From the NCBI GenBank assembly GCA_027886175.1, contig JAJNNQ010000011.1:1178001-1242000 (forward strand): DNA of 64,000 nt. The letters are read 5' to 3'. Below, piece by piece: positions 49,092-59,275 of this stretch. How positions within the stretch are numbered: the first letter of the stretch is position 1; every line of letters begins with the position of its first letter. The notes under the pieces are model-generated. The model was not told the origin of the DNA. It did no database searches and worked only from the letters and a program-made list of their open reading frames with translations. The DNA comes from Phylloscopus collybita. Lineage: Eukaryota; Chordata; Aves; Passeriformes; Phylloscopidae. The position numbers were made by a program, and so were the translations under genes.

Positions 49092-49939
49092 AGGGGAGGT
49101 GGCAGTGGCTGGTTGGGGGTTGTGGGGAAGGGGTGGAAAAGTGGGGGATGAGAGGGGGCTGGGAGCCCCAAATTGCCTTGGGAGGGGTCCCACTCCTCCT
49201 CCTTTCTAATCCCCGGGATGGAGCCGGGGCAGGTCGGGCTGGGGCAGCGCTGGGCTCTGGGCCCGGCCTGGGCACCCCCCATGAGCCCCCTCCTCAAATT
49301 CCCCTGGCAGCTCAGAGGGGTCCTGGTGCCATTTTGGGGTTCACTGGGGGCCGTGTTGGGGTTCAGGTGCCCCCCAAGGAGTCCCCAGAGCGGGGTGACA
49401 CGGGGGGGACACAGGGGGGTCCCCATTCCCGATCCATCCCAGGGCCCGTTCTGCCCCCGCCCCCCCAGGCACGGTCACCCCGCAGGGTCCCCCCAAGTCC
49501 CTCCCCAGTGCCCCCCATGAACGGGACTGGGCTGAACTGGGAAGCTTTCCTGGGAACACTGGGAGCAGCCGGGCAGGGCCAGAGTGCCAGCGGGGCTGGG
49601 GGGACACACGACCCCCCCAAAATCAGCGCGGGGACAGAGCGGGGGGTCCCGGCCGGGCCCGAGGCCACGGGGAGGGGCTGCGGCTGCTGCTGGCTCAGGA
49701 GCTCTGTGGGCAGAGAAAAGGGGGTGACCCCGGGCTGGGGGGCCCCGGGGGGAGCACACACGCTCCGGGGGAGGGGGGACACCACCCCCGGGACCCCCCC
49801 TCACCTTCCTGCGCAGGCAGAAGCCGAGCCCCAGCGCCGGGAAGACGAAGCCCAGCACGAAGCCCCCGATCCCCGGCAGCATCTTGCTGCGGGCGGCGTC
49901 CGGCGGCATCTCTGGGGGGTCCGCAGGGGTCAGGACCCC

Positions 49940-50470
49940 CCAAAACCTCGAACAGACACCCCAGGCCCCTCCAAGCTCCCTCCCAGTCTCCCCCAGCCCG
50001 CCGAGGACCCCCTGAAACCTCCTCCCAATCCCTTCCCGGCCTCCCCAGGACCCCCCAAAGCCCCTCCTGTCCCTCTCAGGATCCCACAGCCCCCTCCCAG
50101 TTGCCCCCCAGGACCCCCAAAGCCTCTCCCAGTCCCTTCCCAGCCCCTCCAGGACTCACCCAGACCCCTCCCAGTCTCTTCCCAGCACAACCAACCTCAT
50201 CCCAGCCCCGCTTTCCCATCCCCCAGCTCCTCCCAGCCCCTCCAGCCTCACTCCCATCCCTCCCAGTCACACCCAGCACCCCCAAACTCCCTCCCAGCGC
50301 CCCCCAGCACCCCCGGAACCCCATCCCACCCTCCCCAGCCCCCTCCAAACTCCTGCTCCGCCCTTCCACAGCCCCCAGCCCCTCTCCCAGTTCCAAGCGG
50401 GCTCTCCCCAGCTCCCTCCCAGTTGCTCCCAGCACATCCCAGTGCCTCTGCCGGCCCGGCCAGCGGCTCC
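49940..50470. repeat. C-rich low-complexity intron
   Basis: The intron between class II exons 3 and 4 is made of cccagcccctccc-type imperfect repeats. Long plus-strand frames across it are compositional artefacts. Confidence 0.6.
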
Positions 50471-50755
50471 CCCGTGCCCCAGTGCCGGCTCAGGGGCTGC
50501 TCCAGGCTGACGTGCTCCACCTGGCAGCTGGAGGTGACCCCGCGGGGCCGGGGGGGCGTTTCCAGCAGCACCAGCAGCTGGTGGCTCCAGTCCCCGTTGG
50601 GCACCACGGCGGTGGCCACCACGTGCCCCGAGAGCTCCTGCTGGCCCTGGAACCACCTCAGCCGGCTCTGGGCAGGGGAGAAATCCATCCCGGAGCAGAG
50701 CAGGCGGCCGGGGCCGGGCTCGAGGGCAGCAGCGAGATGGAAACGCTGGGGGGCA

Positions 50756-50935
50756 CTGGGAGAGAGAGGGGACAGACTGGGATCAGCTGGGGGAAACTGG
50801 GAGAGAGAGGGGACAGACTGGGATCAGCTGGGGGGAACTGGGAGAGAGAGGAGAGGGGCGGTGTGGGCTTGGGAGGGACTGGGAATGGACTGGGATGAAC
50901 TGGGAATGGACTGGGATGAACTGGGAATGATGCGC
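50756..50935. repeat. Tandem repeats next to class II exon 3
   Basis: A unit of about 45 bp containing gggagagagagg and gactgggatcagctggg is repeated about three times, directly adjoining the exon 3 splice acceptor. A 21-bp unit (gactgggatgaactggg-type) follows, about three times. Confidence 0.75.
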
Positions 50936-50986
50936 GCGGCGCTGGGAGGCCGAGTCCCGCGCGGGGCGCTCGGCGCTGCGGGTCTG

Positions 50987-51030
50987 CCTGGCAACTGATG
51001 AGTCATCAGCAACTCGCGCTCTGATTGGCT
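50987..51030 (+). promoter_or_regulatory. MHC class II-type X1-X2-Y box module in intron 2, opposite strand
   Basis: On the + strand, CCTGGCAACTGATG (50,987-51,000, X1-like) is followed by an overlapping X2-like TGAGTCAT and, after 12 bases, a Y box CTGATTGGCT (51,021-51,030). Order and spacing match the X-Y module bound by RFX, CREB/AP-1-type factors and NF-Y in MHC promoters. It points away from the class II exons' direction of transcription. Confidence 0.65.
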
Positions 51031-51599
51031 GAGAGGCGTCAGCTTCACACACGGCCGGGATGGACACGCGGGGGGCCTTGGGAGAGACTGGGATGGACTG
51101 GGATGGACTGGGGTGGACTGGGAGGTCCCGGGGATGGGCCCAAGGAGGGCTGAGGGCTCTGGGGTGATTCCCAGGGGGGGTTTGAGGCGCTCCAGGGTCA
51201 TTGCCAGGGCAGGGCCCGAGGGGACGCGCTCTGCCCCACGCTCACCTCTGCGCTCCACCAGGAACGGGGTGATCCCCTCGTAGTTGTGGGGGCAGAGCCT
51301 GTCCGCTTGACCCCGTTTGTACTCCAGTGTTTCCGGTTGGTTGTTCCAGTACCGGGCCTGTTTGTCCCCAAAGGGGGTGTCCCCCACGCACAGCCCCACG
51401 TCGCTGTCCAAGTGGAAGAGCTGCTCCCGGGTGTGGATTTGCCTCTCCACGAACCTCACCCGCTCGGTGCCGTTAATGAAGTGACACTCGGACTTCATCA
51501 TCAGCTGGAGCACCCCTGGGTGTGCCGGACACAGGTCAGGGGCTGCCCCCCCAGCACCCCCAGAGCTCCGGGCCCCCCCGGATCCCCGCTCCGCACCCC

Positions 51600-51971
51600 C
51601 TGTGCCCCACGGCCGCCACGGGTCCCTCCCGCCCGCGCTGCCGCTTCCTCTTTCCCACCCTTCCCCCCATTTCCCCTTTCCCATCCCCTCCCCTCCCACC
51701 TCCAGCCGCTCCCCAAATCACTCTCGGGGTCCCGTTCCCCCCTTTTCTCCCTTTCCCACCCTTTGGAACTCAATCCCCCCATCCCCAGCCCCCTCCCGCT
51801 CAGTTTGGGGGTCCCACCCTCCCCTTTTCCCCACTTCCCCACCCTCTCCCACCCCTCCCTCGCCTTCCCCCGACCCTCAGCCCCTCCCGCTCTTCCTTCG
51901 GGGGGTCCCCTCCTCCTCCCCCGCTCCCATCCCGGGCTCCCCCCTTTTCCCCCTTTCCCCCCTTCTCCCCC
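51600..51971 (+). repeat. Polypyrimidine tract
   Basis: About 370 bp is nearly all C and T on the + strand, ending exactly where the ERV-L LTR begins. It could adopt triplex structures. No exon is seen. Confidence 0.7.
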
Positions 51972-52494
51972 TGTCCTGGGTTGACGGTGCCTTATATCCC
52001 ATATCCGGACTGGGTTGTTATGTCTAACAGCCAACGCTTGGCTGGCTGTGGCTTCTGCTGCTCTTGCTGCTTTTGGCTTTTGGCTTGCTTGCTGCTTGCT
52101 TGCTCCTGCTTGCTAACTTAGCCACTTTTGCTTTCTGCCGCCTGTTTTTGCGCTGTTTCTGTTTTTTTTTTCCTTTTCTCCCTTTTTCCCTTTACCCCCC
52201 CTTCCCCCCCCCCCGAAGATTTGGACCGGCTCTGGACCTGAGGACCTGACCTGAGGATCTCCGAGGATCTCGGAGCCCGCGGAAGAAGCTCTGTGCCCTC
52301 CCCCCACAGTAACTTGAGCCTTTTCCTTTTCTCTTGTGGGGGGAAGAGTTCTTGTCAAGAAATCCTTTTTTTCCACTTGTCTCCTCCAAAGAATTTCCTT
52401 CCCAAACCCAGGGCTGGGGGCGGGGAGGGGTGGTGGACGTTTGCCTTAGAGGATTTCCTCTCGGAGGCTCTTCTAATTTGCCCAAACCAATACA
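51972..52494 (+). repeat. Left LTR (type A) of the ERV-L
   Basis: 523 bp from TGTCCTGGGTTGACGG to ccaatACA, with a gcttgctt-rich block and a T/C-rich 3' half. It differs from the right LTR in length and sequence. Confidence 0.75.
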
Positions 52495-52944
52495 CTTTTT
52501 GGTGCGTTGGCTGGGAAACTTGGAACCAAACAAGTGGAAAAAACCTTAATAATAATAATATTGGTGATTCTAATTGTTTTTTTGGGTGTATTGGGATGGT
52601 TTTTTCTAGACTCATAACGTCATTTGGGGTGAAAGCCTCCCAATATTTTTGGTCCCTAGGGTCTTTTGAGATTCTACTATTTCTGTGGTACCTAGGGCTA
52701 TTTCCTTACCCGGAAATAGCTCTGGTATTGCTCCTAATACGTAGTTCGTGTAGCCGTGGGGCACTAATCAGAATATTCATTGGGCTGGGCTTGTTTGTGA
52801 TGATTTACAGAAAGGCTGTAAATATGTTTGATGGTTCGTTATTATGGTTGAGCACTCAGTTTGTTAGGGGAGAAGCGGGGGAGGAGCTTTTTCAGCCTCT
52901 GTTTTCCCTCTTCTCCTATGAATTGTTTATATCTCTATTAGAAA

Positions 52945-54553
52945 ATGTTGTTTCCCCTGAGTGTTAAAGAGTCCATCTTTCTGGTATTTAATTTAGTGAG
53001 TGTCCTCTATACTGTCTGCAGCTTACATAAGATGAAAGCTGTGATTTCCAAAGGGGCTAATGAGACTTCTGATTCAGGGGCAAAACCAAGTAGGAGAAAT
53101 CTTGAATGGAGTGGGAAATGGGAAGATATAGGCCAAATTTTAAAGGAATTTTCTGATCCTATAATCTGGGACCTCCCTTCTGAACAGATTCAGAACCCAG
53201 TTAAGGTGGCAAGGTACTTGAAGGAGAAGTGCCATGGTAATACTAAGGAGGAAAGGATTATTGCAGTGAGCTGGGCCTTGGCATATGTTCATCGTACTCT
53301 GCTAGATACTGAAGGACAGCAGATAGAAGACAGGGAACAGGGAGATAAACTAGTTACCATCCCAGTCACTCAGGCTGCAGCTAATATTCCAGGCTCCAGA
53401 CCAGTAGTTAAATCAGACAGCAGGCCTCAACTAAGGGCTGTTGCTGCTAATACAAAAGGTGGAAAGTGTGCAAGGAAGACCGATCGCAAGGTAGAGGATG
53501 ATGATGATGATAATCCAGGAGAAGGACCTTCACCAAAATCAGAAACCACATCGAGGGGTGTAGATTCTGGAGCCAATATTGATTCCTTTTCTCTAAAGGA
53601 CCTTAGGGGCCTAAGAAAGGATTACAGGCGACAACCCAATGAATCTATAATTAGTTGGTTAGTTCGCCTCTGGGATGCTGCAGGGGAGGCTACAGTCCTG
53701 GATGGCACTGAGGCGAGGCATTTGGGATCACTGTCACTTGATCCTGTTATCGACCAGGGCATGATGAGGGAAGCCAATGCTCACAGCCTCTGGGAACGGA
53801 TTCTGTATGGTGTAGCACAAAGATATCTGTGTGCAGATGACCTCTATCTGCAGCAGACACAGTGGAGGACCATAGAACAGGGGATCCAACGTCTGAGAGA
53901 GATGGCAGTAGCAGAGCTCATTTTTTCAGATGATGTAACAACTAGGAATCCAGACCTGGTACCATGTACACCTGTAATGTGGAGGAAACTTGTGCAACTT
54001 GGGCCAGCTGAATATGCTTCTGCTCTGGAAATAATGAAGCAAGAGGAGACACGAGACTGTGCTCGATATGGCAAAAAAGCTTCGAGCATATGCTGATGCT
54101 GTACATGGCCCAACTCATGCCAGAATTGCAGCTGTGGAAACACGACTGCAGATATTAGAAGACAAACTAGAGGAGAATCACAAGAAGCTCAGGGAAGAGA
54201 TTAAGGAGGACTTCCTCCAAATCTCGGCTGTGCAAGTTAGAGGTCCTGGTGTCCAACGCAGGCGCCCCTTTGATGGGGAGAGAAAGTACACCCCACGAGC
54301 TGAGTTGTGGTTCTTCCTGCGTGAGTCTGGAGAAAATATGAGGAAATGGGATGGGAAACCCCCTGCTGCTCTGGCACAACGGGTGCGCAATTTGAAGGAA
54401 GGCAGGATTTACAGAGGAAGTCTCACCAAACAGAGAGCAGCTCCAGTTGTTCGCAGCCAGGATGTCAAGTATGATGTTGATGGTGACTTGTCCGATCCCC
54501 TTGAGGGAACCTCTAAGACATATACCCGAGGAAAGAAGGATAATCAGGCTTAG
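52945..54553 (+). pseudogene. gag of the ERV-L, one frame change
   Basis: The first frame runs from about 53,032 (likely ATG, codons MKAV) or 52,945 to TGA at about 54,094. A second frame, +1 relative to it, continues to TAG at 54,551-54,553. They meet at a run of six A (54,073-54,078), a typical indel site. The product has a charged N-terminal region with an aspartate run (about 53,490-53,510) and a capsid-like helical part. The region after the shift includes a coiled-coil-like stretch. The pro-pol frame is the same as the second gag frame, separated only by the TAG at 54,551. Confidence 0.7.
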
Positions 54554-54607
54554 AGGGGCCCTGCCTCTAGCCAGGTAGAGGTTAGGGAAAATCGTGTTTT
54601 TTGGACA

Positions 54608-57600
54608 GTGTGGGTTCGTTGGCCTGGCACATTGAAGCCACAAGACTATAAGGCTTTGGTTGACATTGGCTCGCAGTGTACATTGGTCCCATCGAGATAC
54701 GTAGGGGCAGAAGCGGTTTCCATCGCTGGTGTGACTGGGGGATCCCAAGACTATACGTTGGTAGAGGCAGATGTGAGCCTGACAGGAAATGAATGGAAGA
54801 AGCACCCCATTGTGACCGGCCCAGAGGCCCCATGTATTTTGGGCATAGATTACCTCCAAAGGGGGTATTTCAAAGACCCGAAGGGACTCAGGTGGGCATT
54901 TGGTGTGGCAACTGTGGTGACAGAGGGCGTCCAACAATTGAGTACCGTGCCTGGACTGTCCGAGGATCCACTGACAGCAGGACTCCTGAAGGGGGAAGAA
55001 CAACAGGCGCCAATTGCCACTTCGGTAGTGCATCGCCGACAGTATAGAACCACTCGAGATGCCGTGATCCCCATCCATAGGATGATCCGGGAGCTGGAGA
55101 GCCAAGGGGTGGTTAGCAAAACCCACTCACCCTTCAACAGTCCCATTTGGCCTGTGCATAAGTCGGAAGGAGAATGGAGATTGACTGTGGACTATCGTGC
55201 ATTGAATGAAGTGACACCACCACTGAGCGCTGCCGTACCAGACATGTTGGAGCTCCAGTACGAGCTGGAGTCCAAGGCAGCAAGGTGGTATGCCACTATT
55301 GATATTGCCAATGCATTTTTCTCCATTCCTTTGGCAGCAGAATGCAGACCCCAGTTTGCTTTCACCTGGAGGGGAGTGCAGTACACCTGGAACCGACTGC
55401 CCCAGGGGTGGAAGCACAGTCCCACCATCTGCCATGGACTGATCCAGGCTGCACTGGAAAAGGGTGAGGCTCCGGATCATCTACAGTACATTGATGATAT
55501 CATTGTGTGGGGGAACACGGCAGTTGAAGTCTTTGAGAAAGGAGAGAAGATCATCCAGATTCTCCTGGAAGCCGGTTTTGCCATCAAGAAGAGCAAAGTC
55601 AAGGGACCTGCCTGAGAGATCCAGTTCCTGGGGGTAAAATGACAAGATGGACAGCGTCAGATTCCCACTGTGGTCATCAATAAGATCACCGCAATGTCTC
55701 CACCGAAGGAAACACAAGCTTTCCTAGGGGCCATAGGCTTTTGGAGGATGCACATCCCTGAGTACAGTCAGATTGTGAGCCCTCTCTACCTGCTCACCCG
55801 CAAGAAGAACGATTTCCACTGGGGCCCTGAACAGCAACACGCCTTTGCCCAGATCAAGCAGGAGATCGCTCATGCAGTAGCCCTTGGCCCAGTTAGGACA
55901 GAACCAGATGTGAAGAATGTGCTCTACTCTGCAGCTGGTAGCCATGGTCTGTCCTGGAGCCTTTGGCAGAAGATGCCTGGTGAGACACGTGGCCGACCAT
56001 TGGGATTCTGGAGTCGAAGCTACCGAGGAGCGGAAGCCAACTACACTCCAACAGAAAAGGAAATTTTAGCAGCCTATGAAGGAATTCAAGCTGCCTCAGA
56101 GGTAATAGGCACTGAAGCACAACTCTTCTTGGCACCCCGACTACCGGTGCTGGGGTGGATGTTCAAAGCAGAGGTTCCCGCTATCCACCACGCGACCAAT
56201 GCCACATGGAGTAAGTGGATTGCTCTTATCACACAGCGCGCCCGTATTGGAAAACTGAATCGTCCTGGGATTTTGGAAATAATTACAAACTGGCCTGAAG
56301 GTGAACACTTTAGTCTCATTGATGAAGAGGAACAGGAGCAAGTAACCCGGGCTGAAGAAGCTCCACCATACAACCAACTGCCAGCAGAAGAAACACGCTA
56401 CGCTCTTTTCACTGATGGTTCCTGTCGCATCGTAGGGATGAACCGGAAGTGGAAAGCAGCCGTATGGAGCCCCACAAGACAAGTTGCACAAGCCACTGAA
56501 GGAGAAGGTGGGTCAAGCCAGCTTGCCGAACTCAAAGCTGTTCAATTGGCCCTGGACATTGCTGAAAAAGAGAAGTGGCCAAAGGTCTACCTCTACACTG
56601 ATTCGTGGATGGTAGCCAATGCTCTGTGGGGCTGGCTGGAAAGGTGGAAAAAAGCCAACTGGCAACGTAGGGGAAAACCAATCTGGGCTGCTGATGAGTG
56701 GAAAGACATTGCCACCAGAATAGAGAAACTATCTGTAAAAGTTCGTCATGTAGACGCCCATGTTCCCAAGAGTCGGGCTAAGGAGGAACACCGAAACAAC
56801 GAGCAGGTAGATCAGGCTGCAAAAATAGAAGTATCAAAGATACACTTAGATTGGCAACATAAGGGAGAGTTGTTCCTGGCTCGGTGGGCCCATGATGCTT
56901 CAGGTCATCAGGGCAGAGATGCCACCTATAAGTGGGCATGGGACCGAGGGGTGGATCTAACCATGGATAGTATTTCCCAAGTTATCCATGACTGTGAGAT
57001 GTGTGCTGCCATCAAGCAAGCCAAGCGGGTCAAGCCCCTCTGGTATGGAGGGCGGTGGTCCAAATATAAGTATGGGGAGGCCTGGCAGATTGATTACATC
57101 ACACTGCCCCCAACCCGCCAAGGTAAGCGCTATGTGCTGACCATGGTGGAAGCCACCACTGGATGGCTGGAGACCTATCCTGTGCCTCATGCCACAGCCC
57201 AGAACACCATCCTGGGCCTAGAAAAGCAAGTTCTTTGGAGGCATGGTACCCCTGAGAGGATTGAGTCAGACAATGGGACTCATTTCAAGAATAGCCTTAT
57301 CAACACCTGGGCTAGGGAACATGGCATTGAGTGGGTGTACCATATCCCCTACCATGCACCAGCAGCAGGCAAAGTGGAGAGGTGCAATGGACTGTTAAAA
57401 ACCACCTTGAAGGCATTAGGTGGAGGATCTTTCAAAAATTGGGAGCAGCACTTAGCAAAGGCCACCTGGTTAGTTAACACCCGAGGTTCCACCAACAGAG
57501 CAGGCCCAGCCCAGTCTGAGCTCCTATCTACAGTAGACGGAGATAAAGTCCCAGTGGTACATGTGAGAGGTTTGTTAGGGAAGACAGTTTGGATTAAATC

Positions 57601-57727
57601 TGCCTCAAATACAGACAAACCCATTCGTGGGATTGTTTTTGTTCAGGGACCAGGTTGCACATGGTGGATAATGCAGAAAGATGGAACAACACGATGTGTA
57701 CCTCAGGGAGATCTGACTGTTGGGTGA
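54608..57727 (+). pseudogene. pro-pol of the ERV-L with two in-frame TGA stops
   Basis: One frame runs through the region and is interrupted only by TGA at 55,613-55,615 and TGA at 55,640-55,642. In order it holds an aspartic protease-like motif (LVDIGSQ, with I where DTG is usual, about 54,655), reverse transcriptase with YIDD (55,487-55,498) and ANAFFSIPL, a connection and RNase H (FTDGS, YTDS), and integrase with an HHCC-type region (about 56,890-57,010), then the catalytic triad including IESDNGTHF and an E in GKVERCNG. The RT and connection sequences resemble class III ERV-L. Near-intact domains suggest a fairly recent element. The stops block a full polyprotein. Confidence 0.9.
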
Positions 57728-57879
57728 AGACTATGAGTAAATATCATTTACTCACAGTCTGGATGCTACTACCATTTTCTGTATATAGCTGTATATATAT
57801 ATATGTATAATGTATGTGTGTGTAGAGTTAGAATTTTAGTTTTGGTAGTAAGTTGATGATATGGGGATAAGGGGTGGAA

Positions 57880-58527
57880 TGTGGTAGGGTGACTTTTGCT
57901 GCTCGTATCCCCAATCGTCTGCTCTGTTTGTGCTGTATATTCAGTTCTGTACCTTTAAAACTTGTTCTGGGAGCGAAGGGGGAGAAAGCAGCAGCGCGCA
58001 GTTTGTTTTGAGAAACGGCCTGACTCCCCCACGTCTCCTCTCCGGCGTTCGTCTGGGCACGGACAGCGGTGGGACAGAGATCTCCTGTGCTTTTAGTTAG
58101 TTTAGCTAGCTAGGGCAGAGAAGACTTCCTGGACCTTTTTTTTTCTTCCTTCTTTTTCCTTGGGACTGTTTAAATCTGCTCTGGACTGACAAACCCAGAG
58201 GAGCAGCGAGGGCTGGCACCTGCGGCCTGCCAGGCCTGGAGCTGCGGAGGGAGTGGAGCTGGTGAGAGACTGAGCTGAGCTGAGCTACACCCAGGGCAAG
58301 GACTGTCTCTGTTTGCCATCTCTCTGCAGAGCGGCCAGAGGTTTTATTGTTTCATATTATTAATTCTTTGCATTTGTGGTAATTTTGTTTGTTAAATAAA
58401 TAGTTTTTTCCACTTTTCTCTAAGGAAGTTCTTTTCCTGGACCGGCTGCGGGGAGGGGCCATTTGGGCTTGCTTTTCAGAGGAACCCCTTCGGAGGTTCC
58501 CTCTCAATTTTGCCCTAAACCAGGACA
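57880..58527 (+). repeat. Right LTR (type B) of the ERV-L
   Basis: 648 bp from TGTGGTAGGGTGAC to ccaggACA, with taaataaatag near 58,393. It is closely related to the LTR at 45,148-45,567, not to the left LTR. Confidence 0.8.
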
Positions 58528-59205
58528 GCTGCTCTCGGCTTTCCCGGGAAGAGGAAAGGGGCTGGATCCAGCTCCATGGATCAGTCAGGCAGTGATTCCT
58601 TCCAGGATGAGAGAGAGTTATGGTGTCACCCTGTCCCTGTCTCCATCCCACAGGATGGACCTGGCTGTGAAGCCCATGGAGAGCAGGAGCTGCTCCAGAA
58701 TCCCACCCGATCCCACACCATCCATCCTGCCCCAATCCCTCTTTGGAATTCCAGCCTGATCCTGCTCCATCCATCCTGCCCCAATCCCACTCCATCCATC
58801 CCAACTAATCCTGCACTGGAATCCTGCCTTCATCCAGAATCCCACCTGATCCCACTCCATCCCTCCTGCCCCAGTCCTGTTCCATTCCATCCCACCTGAT
58901 TCTTGTCTGGAATCCAGCCTTGATCCCTCTCCATCCATCTTGCACCAACCCTGCTCCATCCATCCTGCCTGATCCTACTACAGAATCCAGCCCTGATCTC
59001 ACCCCACAATTCCATCTGATCCTGCTCTGGACCCCTGCCCTGATCCAGAATCCCTCCCTGGTCCCAGTCCATCCATCTTGCCCCGAATTCCCTCTGGAAT
59101 CCCACCCTGATCCCGCTCCGTATCTGCAGTTGAGCCGTTGGTTCCCACATCTCCTCCTGCAGAAAGAGAAGATCCATGAGATTCCAGCACGGATCACACA
59201 CTGGG
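58528..59205. repeat. 3' flank of MHC class I with degenerate tandem repeat
   Basis: A degenerate unit of roughly 60-70 bp with ccatccatcctgcc and gaatccagcc recurs from about 58,680 to 59,110. This may include class I 3' UTR. No separate gene is seen. Confidence 0.55.
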
Positions 59206-59275
59206 ATTAACCCCAGGATCCATCCTGGGATCCGCACAGAGGGGATCCAGAGCTGGATCCGCCACTGGAACTCAC

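Larger units (their letters stand above)
49680..51515 (-). pseudogene. MHC class II beta chain pseudogene (5'-truncated)
   Basis: Class II beta chains present peptides to CD4 T cells at the cell surface. Exon 2 (51,246-51,515) is exactly 270 bp, open, and encodes a beta-1 domain with both disulfide cysteines (SECHF, DRLCPHNY) and a glycosylation site (NGT). Exon 3 (50,478-50,755) encodes beta-2. Its first part and the rest are in different frames, with the break near 50,715-50,730, and its length is 278 bp instead of the usual 282. Its donor reads GC instead of GT. Exon 4 (49,805-49,911) gives the connecting peptide and membrane span (GFVLGFVFPALGLGF). A cytoplasmic exon candidate starts near 49,710. 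No signal-peptide exon exists before the ERV at 51,972. Missing exon 1 plus the frameshift make it a pseudogene, unless the frameshift is an assembly error. Confidence 0.85.
51972..58527 (+). mobile_element. ERV-L type endogenous retrovirus with mismatched LTRs
   Basis: Layout is LTR (51,972-52,494), gag, pro-pol, polypurine tract (ggggataaggggtggaa, 57,863-57,879), then a different LTR (57,880-58,527). The primer site TGGTGCGTTGGCTGGGAA (52,500-52,517) resembles the complement of tRNA-Gly. There is no env and no dUTPase, as in avian ERV-L elements. The two LTRs share only weak similarity at the start and near the end, although gag and pol are nearly open. Flanking bases (ccccc before, gctgc after) show no target duplication. 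Pol has two in-frame stops and gag one frame change. Confidence 0.9.

Noticed and set aside
49133..50998. 621-codon plus-strand frame, proline/serine-rich
   Set aside because: It runs across introns and antisense to class II exons. The composition follows the C-rich repeats.
57727..57879. Search for an env or dUTPase gene after the ERV-L integrase
   Set aside because: Only about 150 bp separates the pol stop from the right LTR, so neither can be present.
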